Assembly: GCA_907165275.2 (NCBI GenBank)
Contig: OU015670.1
Coordinates: 151,501-215,500 of the forward strand
DNA length: 64,000 nucleotides
Origin: Zygaena filipendulae
Taxonomy: Eukaryota > Arthropoda > Insecta > Lepidoptera > Zygaenidae
Direction of reading: 5' to 3'
Both the position numbers and the translations under genes were made by a program. Shown in pieces: positions 55,939-64,000 of the stretch (the first letter of the stretch is position 1; each line of letters starts with the position of its first letter). The notes below the pieces were generated by a model, which was not told the DNA's origin, made no database searches, and saw nothing but the letters and a program-made list of their open reading frames with translations.

Positions 55939-58185
55939 GCCCTGATCTAAACCGTCGTAATAATACATATTATTACCACAGACTTTACGGTGAAGGAAAA
56001 CACCGTGATTTGTGAGGAAACGAGCGAAAAAGGGTAGGTCGAGGCACGAGCAGCGGGGACATACTGTTATTATGCTGATGCCATAGTAGATAGTTTTGAC
56101 TCTCCGGTTAAACAAATCGAGTGAAGTTTACAAGAGAACTTGTACACATGCTCCCTAATAGTTTACGTGTCTGTGATTAAAATGAATTAATAAAAAACAT
56201 ATACAATAAATATAAACGAAAAAGGTCACGTGTTTATTTAAACTTGTAGGCTTTGGTAGGTACTTATTTAATGGCTGACATCACCTTTGTCCTTGCAGAG
56301 AAACTAGTTCCCAACAAAAATAATATGTTGGTAGTTTTTGAATGAAAAAATTATAATATTAATCAACAGAGATCGTTTACAATAACATAACCTTTTGTTT
56401 ATGTTTTACAACAAAAAAAAAAGTTCGTTTTCTTTAATTCAAAAATGGCTGACGTTTAATTCTCCCATCAAAAGTTCCCGCGCAAAAGGACCATAAAATG
56501 TGTAGAATTATTTTACGCAAACGAAACGTTGTAACGAGGAACAGCCTGTGAATGGATACAATCTTCGACGGAGCAGGTTTAACGTGTTGTCCAGACTGTT
56601 ATCAGACAGGTGTGGGAAGGTTATAGGTTTTTGTATTATGTACGGCAATGATATTTAAGTTTTATACTTATAGGTAATATCATTGATTTAGGGGGTTTAC
56701 GGAACGTGAATATCAATCGGAAAACCTTTCATACAATAATTTGGCAAATTAACAACGGTTCTTGCAAAAAAAATTAATTAAAATAAAAATGTTTCCTTTT
56801 AATGTGGATAGTGGCGCGATAGTAATAATAATAAATAGAATTTAGTGTAGGTTTATTATTTATCTCACCCGTTATTAATTTCAGTCAATGATATTATGGC
56901 CGGGACGTGCTGGGACGTCTATCATTAAAATCAAAGAGTATATAATTAAAATATCACATGCAGCCAATGATGTTATAAGTACCTATCATTGCCTGCAGGG
57001 CAATTATGTAACTTTTAGATTGATATCGAAATATTTTGCGGTTATTTGTCTAGATTTTGACAGTTCGGTTACAACCTCAGTACAACCATTAAAATCAACA
57101 TAGGCACTTTAAAACTTGTAACCGTCCAAACCTCAGAAGGTCCAAACATGCATCTAGCAACTATGAAAAAAAGAAGAAGAAATGCATTTTGTTAATTGCA
57201 TCACCACTGTTTCCGATTGCATTACACGACACATAAAAATGATAGCGACAACACTCACATATTTCCAATGTAGGTTAAAATTCATATTAGATACCTATCA
57301 TAAATTACGTACCTACCTATGTAAAAACCTAACTGACGATATGTAATGGCTGCGGCGAGCGTCTCCACGCGTGGATAAGGCGTTATCGGAATAATTTGGA
57401 ATGACGTCATTGTGTCTTTATCTTTTAGTTTTATCTAAAATCTATGTATGTACCTACATTCTACATACCTATTAGACAGTTTAGAGTCTCAACCCCATAA
57501 CATCCAACGTGGATCCAAACTTCTATCATTGCAGTAAATTTTTTTTCATCAGTGTTTGCAGTGTCTTTTGGTGGAGTAGTAGGCAGATCGACCTCGAGAG
57601 TAACTTTTTAACCTGTTTGACATGGATGTAGTAATAATATTGAACTGGATTTAAAGGTTAACCTATCAGATTACGTATTTGTGTAGAATTTTGAGCCGTT
57701 GCTATAACTAAGTCTACAATTGATTTTTCTGGGTTTAATCTAGACACTGATGTAGAATTTTAACTAAATCTAGCAAGTAACTCGTCGTCCTCGTTTGAAA
57801 GAGCAACATCCAACAATTTCCGATGTGGTGTAATCATTATTATTATTTCTCCCAGTTTTATACAATCACTAAAGGCTAAAGCCACTATTACTAGCTCTTC
57901 GGTCAATGATGTCACAATTCCGCGCGAAGGCAACATTCCTAATCATTTGAATCATTAACATTTCGATGAAACAACATGTTATTATTAAGTACACCATTCG
58001 TCGCAACCTTATCGGCTGGAGCATAAAGCCTAGAGTTGCTCGAAAGACTTTATCACATTAAGAAATACGGTGTACTAAGACGTTCAGACGTGCCCATTCA
58101 GGTCGATTATTAGCTTTTATTTAGGCGGTAGGTGCAACTTTCACTGTTTCTTAGATTTTCTAATGCTGTACACGCGTCACCGCGT
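55939..58185. other. Intergenic DNA without a recognised gene or repeat
   Basis: Long AT-rich stretch of largely unique sequence. Open frames are under about 75 codons and have no recognisable motif. If the kst isoforms with distal first exons exist, this is intronic. Confidence 0.45.
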
Positions 58186-58195
58186 CTGTCTGTCT

Positions 58196-58395
58196 GTCTG
58201 TCTGTTTGTCCGCGATAAACTCAAAAACTACTGGACGGATTTTCATGCGATCACCCGGTGATTTATGAGGAAGGTTTTTAAATTTAAATTGGTGGAAATT
58301 GTTGGAAGTGTCGGAAAAAGTCAAGCCGCTTATCCCGGAATTCCCGCGGGAACTCTGAAATTATCGCGTGTGAAACCGCGGGGAACAGCAGCCTA
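58196..58395 (+). mobile_element. Helitron copy after a CTGT run
   Basis: Begins just after a (GTCT)n run at 58186-58208 and contains ACTACTGGACGGATTTTCATG and CCGGAATTCCCGCGGGAACTC. It ends in a hairpin and a CTAG displaced by a few inserted bases (58393-58396). Confidence 0.5.
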
Positions 58396-58396
58396 G

Positions 58397-60283
58397 TAGC
58401 AGCAGCAGCAACATAATATGGTCTTCCCCTTAAATGGAAAACAATAAAATAATTTCAATTATTATAACTCTTATTTAAAATACTTTTAGTCCCGAGATGT
58501 TATTTTACCTGATACTTGCGCCCCTCGGACCATTTCTTCATAGATCGAACGCGGTAGTCTCACATACAACCTGTATAAAAACCGTTACGGACTTTAATTA
58601 CCTACTGACTGATGATTAAATTAGTCGCTATGCAAAAGAGGACATTTAGTAGACCACATGACGTCTAGACGCTCATGGGACATAACAGTAAAAAAAAACT
58701 TACAAAAACTTCATTGTTATAATATTATATTTGTGTAGGTACTTTGAACACGAGTCCACTAGTCGTGGGAATAATAGACAGCGACAAATACTTGTAGTAT
58801 GATATATAAATATATACAGAAAAACCTTACATGTTAATTCCATGCCTAATCCGTAATACTGGCTGGCCGAGATGACATGTAACAAAAAAAAAAAAACACC
58901 AGACGACAAACGACAAAAGTACTTATCTATGGAACCTGTTTGAATATGGAACAATTCAAATGCCTACAAATTACGAACCGGCTCTCGTAACGACAATGGA
59001 ACGTGACTTATCGTAGTGATTCCATGGTTATATTTAAATCCGTAGAAGGCATGTAGCGCGCACGCTGCGACCTTGGGCTGGCTCGCCGGGCTAAGCTGCG
59101 GCTGCTAGCGGGGCGGCAAGCGGAGGACATCCTCCTGATCGGTACACAACTACACACAAACGAGCTAATTTGTGAACACAATACATTTAACTTCACATAC
59201 ATATTTTATTAGAGTACATAATAAACTAAAGATGAAGCAAGTTCGTTATGAGAGCAAGCATACCACAATAAATTTCGTTCTAATGCTAACACAATCAAAA
59301 TCGTGGATTTAGTCAGGTTACAGATCCAATTACATTAGATTAATCGCAAAATATAGCTTAACAATAATTTGTATATCTCAATAAAGCATTTCATGTATCT
59401 ATGGTTTGCTTTGACCCAGACACATATTATATACCTACATAATAATTATCTATTTGTGTAGGTAAGTCTGAATTTGTCGCGCGAATTAGCGTAATAGAGC
59501 GGAGAGCAAAATTGCAGCACGTTTGGAGAGACGAACTTTTCTTTTCTTTACTAACAATTCCTTGCAATTTCACTCTTAAGGAGTTGAATTTGAAAAAAAC
59601 CATTTCTTAGTCGTCTGCACGTCTGGTGAGTGGTGACATCGTCCTCCATGTGACATCGCCTTCTAAAAATGCGAAGAATCAACAGAGGAGCGACCGCATT
59701 TCTTATCGGGCTAGGTATCCATTATAACCAGTACTTGCACTGCAACGTAACTATATTTAGACTGGCTGATAAAGGAACTCGTCAGTTGGAATTGTTAAAA
59801 TGATCAACTTGATCTAAGTACTTACACCAGCAGCTTTTACGAGTACACACAACACAACAAACAGAAGTTTTCGATATCCCGCCAAAGTCATTGTGTTTGA
59901 TCATATGGATTTTAATAACGTCTAAAAAAGAATCTGTATCTCGATTATCGTGTTTTATTTACATCGTAGAATTCATTTTGTTTATGGGAAAAGTATGTAT
60001 TTTTGAAAAAAGAATAAGAACAGTTAACCCTTTCCTCGTATCTCACGTTCAAATTAAGAATAAGCACAAAATTGTTGCCGGTTAGTTTATAAGCAGCAAA
60101 GAACACACGATAATGTGAGCCAATTAGTCGTCAGTCGGCACCGTACAACATCCGTGACGCATTGTTGCTTTGTCCCTTCGTGTGTTCATTATGGTTGGTA
60201 ATTATAAACAATTATAATGAAAATAAAAATGTAACGGGTCTATCTGATGCGCGCATCATGCCGAACTTGCTGGACGGATCATA
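58397..60283. other. Intergenic DNA with one GC-rich island
   Basis: AT-rich apart from about 80 bp at 59054-59138 that is roughly two-thirds GC and reads as open frame on the + strand (CGCTGCGACCTTGGGCTGG... to a donor-like CCTGATCG|GTACAC). It also reads through on the minus strand. No conserved motif is evident and no start codon fits the + frame. It could be a small exon or part of a transposon. Confidence 0.35.
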
Positions 60284-60287
60284 TTAA

Positions 60288-60463
60288 CCCTTTCATCGCA
60301 ACTTTTTTGCGTTAAGGCTACAAAAACATGGCAATTACCTCCAGACCACACGCTTTAGGTATAAAAAAGTAGTGCAGTGGTTTGTAAGGAACGTAATATT
60401 ACGTGTGGCCCCAGGATGTGCGTCTTTCGTAGATCTTGATATTAGGGGGATAAAGTGAAAGGG
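60288..60463. mobile_element. piggyBac-type MITE, TTAA target
   Basis: 176 bp, starting CCCTTTCATCGC and ending AAAGTGAAAGGG, with TTAA on both sides (60284-60287 and 60464-60467). CCCTTTC ends and a TTAA target are the piggyBac signature. No transposase is present. Confidence 0.75.
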
Positions 60464-60654
60464 TTAAGATACATTTATGATTTTTTTTTTTAATTTTCTA
60501 CATCACTGTATTCTATGTACTAAACACCAATATTAAAAAAGAATTCGAAGATCGAAGTCACGAGTCAAGTTTACCTACTTACCAAGGGTGCTGTATATTG
60601 CAGTTGTTTATTAATTATAACTGCAGGCTGGTATAACATCAGCTAATTAGCAGT

Positions 60655-60797
60655 GAAAGAAAGTCCCGTCCATAATGGGTCCAACCGTTCACTATTAGAA
60701 TGCTACATTAACCCTGAGTAGCATAGGCTATATTGTAACCCGAAATTCCCTCGGGAAGTCCGAAATTACCCCGGGTGAAACCGCGGGGAACAGCAGC
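60655..60797 (+). mobile_element. Helitron fragment
   Basis: Contains CCAACCGTTCACTATTAGAATG, a variant CCCTCGGGAAGTCCG string and the hairpin TACCCCGGGTGAAACCGCGGG. The terminal CTAG is lost. Confidence 0.5.
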
Positions 60798-61671
60798 TAT
60801 CCTCTCCTCTATCTTACACACATTTTCATTATTTTTTTAAATGAATCCAATCTTAATAACCAAGCGTCACACAGACAGGCGTGCGTTTGAAGAACAAAAG
60901 ATTTTAAGGTTTTTGAAGTTAAAGCTTCTCACATGACATCATTGGTGTTATACCGTGGTGATATTTTTGTTCATTAAAATCTTGAGCCGTAACATTAGTT
61001 CATGGATGGTTGGCCCAACTATAGCGCTGTGTTTCGCAAAGCAGCACATAAGGGTGTATACAGATTAAAGCTAATTATTGTTACTTAGGATCTAAAATCT
61101 AAAAGTTTACACATTAATAAAGTCGTCATTTAGGGTATAGGTTCGTAGGTATCATTGACGCGGAAATAAAAGAGCACCAGATCTGCGATACCTAAGTATA
61201 TGCCGACAATCATTTAGACTCAGGTGACTAGTATTTTATTCCGTTCGAATACTAGAAAATTGTACTAATCTGTATCCACCTTAAGCTGACCACGCTCCAC
61301 GCATTGTATCCATCGGCGCTTGACCGCGTGAACCATGGACGTTGAATTTTACTAACGTGAACTATGATAGCTTGTGTTTTTAATTCCTAACGGGCCGGCA
61401 CGGGTTCGTGGGCTATACAGCCTAGTCGGTGATTATAGAAGCACTGTTATGTGCAATTAACATGTAAACTGTGGATCGGATGAGTTAAGCAGGGCTTTGA
61501 ATGTAATGGTTCCGTAGGTTGAGGCTAAATATATGTTTAACGTTGAATTTTAATATAATTTTTTTAATTAAAAAAGTAAAACGACTTCTGCATATTTTTT
61601 ATGAAACCGTACAATTTCATATAATTATACTTAATACTTCCTAATTAGTTGCATGCTCTGTACTTTTTTTA

Positions 61672-61740
61672 GCAATGATAGCTTAGTGAGTAGTGCGATC
61701 GGATCGCACGCTGCAACGTGTGGGTTCAAATCCCAAGAAT
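61672..61740 (+). mobile_element. tRNA-derived SINE head or tRNA pseudogene
   Basis: A-box-like TAGCTTAGTGAGTAG and B box GGGTTCAAATCCC at the right spacing for a pol III promoter. The acceptor stem ends do not pair, so I call a SINE head or a pseudo-tRNA. It lies about 400 bp before the karst first exon. Confidence 0.5.
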
Positions 61741-61979
61741 ACCTTTAGAGTTAGCAAGAAGCCGATATCATGTTTTCGGTGGAATCGTTGACAAATGTGC
61801 CCTCCAAATCAGAATTGAAACCATTTCGATGCAAAATTATATGTTTAAATATTTTTGGTTATGGTTTTGTTATAGCTATAGTAACCTCCTGCAGGCGTAG
61901 AGTATACGTAGCTATGTGTATCGCAGTGGGGGTAGACTATGATAACGTATAGCGGATATTGGCCAAAAGCATAAAAAAA

Positions 61980-62124
61980 TAAAATCACTTTCGTCGCCTT
62001 ACACAGCACAAATAGTGATTAAGAGCCAGTGAAGTTGTGACAGGAAGTGAAAAAACAAAACTAGTGACGGCGTTAATAAATGAAGTTCTACTTATAAGTG
62101 ATCTGTGCGCGAGAGTGGCGGAAC
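61980..62124 (+). promoter_or_regulatory. kst: karst 5' UTR and proximal start region
   Basis: Leader-like sequence (AGCCAGTGAAGTTGTGACAG, AACTAGTGACGGCGTTAATAA) before the ATG at 62125. An in-frame TAA at 62095-62097 closes the frame, which supports 62125 as a first-exon start. The transcription start itself is not resolved. Confidence 0.45.
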
Positions 62125-64000
62125 ATGCAGCGACAGCTCAGCAACGTCAGCTACCACTCCTACCAGGAGTACCAACCTACTCGCAAATATGGTAAATTAA
62201 CAAAATTCAAAAGCCATTTGTTACTTTGGATTGGTTGTTACTTGCTACAATCACTTAAAATCGTCAGCAGGTTCTCAGAACTATAAATTACCGTCAAAGG
62301 ATCAAAAGCATTTATTTTTTTCGTTTATTTATCCTATAGAGAGAGTAAAGGCTAAGAGAACATGGTCCATGCTGCCATTGATAATATGGATCAAAAACAT
62401 TAGCGATAATACATTCCTTGGCCATAGAATAATAAAATAGTACGTAATTATACGTACGTAATACGTACGTAAAGTATATGTCTATGTCTAATTCCGATGC
62501 CTTAATGTTGTTATCTATTCCTAAATATAATTGTTATTAATTAGCAAACTGTTTTTTCTGTACCTGTTCTCCGAGCATTGACTGAACGTGTGTTTCCTTC
62601 CTGTGTTAAGATGCTTTCGGCGGGTAATTTGAAAACCAAAAATGTCGTAACAAACCTAGTGATTATATTTGCTTTATCTAACTGGTCCTACCATGACAAT
62701 CTTATCAGCCTGTTCTCCCAACATCGTCTGAACACGTGTTCCGTTGGTGCCACCAGGGGCGCAGTATGAGCCAGGCGGGTACAGCGCCGCGGTGCAGCAA
62801 CGCAGCAACATGACGCAGCGCGAGGACGCGCTCAAGTTCGAGCAGGGCCGCATCAAGGCCCTGCAGGAGGAGCGGCTGCACATACAGAAGAAGACCTTCA
62901 CCAAATGGATCAACTCGTTCTTGCAAAAGGTAAATACAATGCGGAGTGTATGTGAAACTTACAGATGGACTACTAAATGCTCCGATTCTGACTTCGACTC
63001 CGACACATTGTAATCGGAGGTTTTATCCCCTTTGAACCCCTGAATTTCGTCATGATCGGTTGTTTCGGAGTAGTTAAGGTGTGAAAGCGTTAAAATTTAC
63101 AAAAGAACAAACTCACATTCGAATTTGTGTCTGTCCGTACATTTGAACGCGGTTCATAACTATTTGACGAATTTGAATTAAACCTCGTATATGCAGCCAG
63201 TATTATGTCCTAACTCCCGACCTAACATTTGGGATACTTTAAATCCCGGCACAGCAAAGAGGTCCCGAGGGACTCCTGAAATATGCGCTTGCGATACTAT
63301 AGGCTGACCGCGGCACTCTAGCTGATGTTAAGTAATGTAATATAATTTAAAATCTTAATTCACCTTTTTGATCACGAGACTGACTTGAATGCCTAGCGCT
63401 GTTTTTTTAATTATTATGATGTCATACACTGATAGGTCGCCCGCAAAGGTCGTGAGTAACATACAGCCACTTTTTTACATTGATACTAACCAGCATAGCT
63501 GTGGGCTGCGGTTTCACTTGCGTGGTATTCGGAAATGCCGCTGGCTTGGACCCACTTTACTAAAATTGTTTTGCTCTTGGGGTGTTATCTAGACACGCGG
63601 GAGCGTGTCAAATCAAGTTCAAGGAAAAGAGAACTAGGCGAGAAGCACCGTGTGAACTATGGAATATTACCACGAACCATTTGGAGTCACTATTGATACC
63701 TTCATAACTCAAATCTATTTTAACATAAACACACCAACTTTTTTTTATTTGAGACCTCTAGTAGCCTGAATTTCATAAACACAGCTCAACAGGTTATATA
63801 GATTGTCAGCACCCTAGAAGCTCTGTCCCCACCGTCCTCTTTTCCGAAGCCCAACTCCACGTGCCGTATTGTGTGTTGTATTGTAAGTAATAACTGGTGT
63901 GTGGTACCAGGCTCGCATGGAGGTGGAGGACCTGTTCGCGGACCTGTCGGACGGGCGGCGGCTGCTGAAGCTGCTGGAGATCATCAGCGGCGAGCGCCTG
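62125..64000 (+). CDS. kst: Beta-heavy spectrin (karst), first three coding exons, cut by window end
   Basis: Exons 62125-62191, 62757-62929 and 63911-64000 onwards. The protein starts MQRQLSNVSYHSYQEYQPTR; exon 2 gives MTQREDALKFEQGRIKALQE and RLHIQKKTFTKWINSFLQK, and exon 3 ARMEVEDLFADLSDGRRLLK and LLEIISGERL. The KKTFTKW and LLKLLEIIS strings are the start of the first calponin-homology domain of beta spectrins. The LQEERLHIQKKTFTKW and ARMEVEDLF variant is that of beta-heavy spectrin (karst) rather than conventional beta spectrin. The protein cross-links actin under the apical membrane of epithelia. The exon 2 acceptor CCACCAG|GGGCG was chosen because it fits phase 1 of exon 1; the nearer GGCGCAG| does not. 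A second ATG at 62810 (MTQRED) could start shorter forms. More than 95 percent of the expected gene lies beyond the window. Confidence 0.9.

Noticed and set aside
61672..61740. Functional tRNA gene
   Set aside because: A and B boxes are present, but the acceptor stem does not pair and there is no clean cloverleaf.
62757..62764. GGCGCAG| at 62764 as the karst exon 2 acceptor
   Set aside because: It gives the wrong phase with exon 1 (phase 1), whereas CCACCAG|GGGCG restores the frame.

Overview
The window is animal genomic DNA, almost certainly from a moth or butterfly. The evidence is: a split gene with GT-AG introns, GC-rich exons in AT-rich surroundings, and dozens of short non-autonomous Helitrons of the type common in Lepidoptera (3' end with a CCGCGG hairpin followed by CTAG). 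LINE tails, tRNA-derived SINEs and several MITE families are also present.

Layout. (1) 1-973: upstream DNA and the 5' UTR of the first gene. (2) 974-33470, + strand: one complete gene of 53 coding exons. I assembled it by matching splice sites and reading phase at every junction. It encodes about 2591 residues in the order ankyrin repeats, leucine-rich repeats, ROC GTPase, COR, protein kinase and a WD40-like region. This is the leucine-rich repeat kinase Lrrk, closest in kinase-core motifs to the LRRK1 branch. (3) 33471 to about 36000: 3' UTR signals and an 860 bp inverted-repeat element. (4) About 36100-62000: a long AT-rich stretch full of mobile-element remains. It holds two candidate 5' UTR exons (ending 36513 and 52885) and one candidate alternative coding first exon (45842-45995). 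(5) 62125 to the window end: the first three coding exons of a second + strand gene, the beta-heavy spectrin karst (kst), which runs off the window inside its first calponin-homology domain.

The two genes are neighbours on the same strand, and nothing in the sequence shows that they work together. Lrrk is a large cytoplasmic GTPase-kinase scaffold. Beta-heavy spectrin belongs to the apical membrane skeleton.

The most interesting points are these. A 98 bp tandem array copies the end of an Lrrk WD40 exon together with its splice donor five times, and donors 1, 4 and 5 share the phase needed for the next exon. A smaller in-frame triplication of a splice donor lies in the LRR region. An intact P-element-like transposon relic (49923-50640) has 8 bp target duplications and keeps only a THAP-finger exon; a deleted MITE derivative sits in an Lrrk intron. 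A 19 bp motif recurs beside Lrrk splice sites. An alternative first exon for karst is phase-compatible with the known downstream exon. Many MITEs (Harbinger, hAT, piggyBac and mariner types) have readable target-site duplications.
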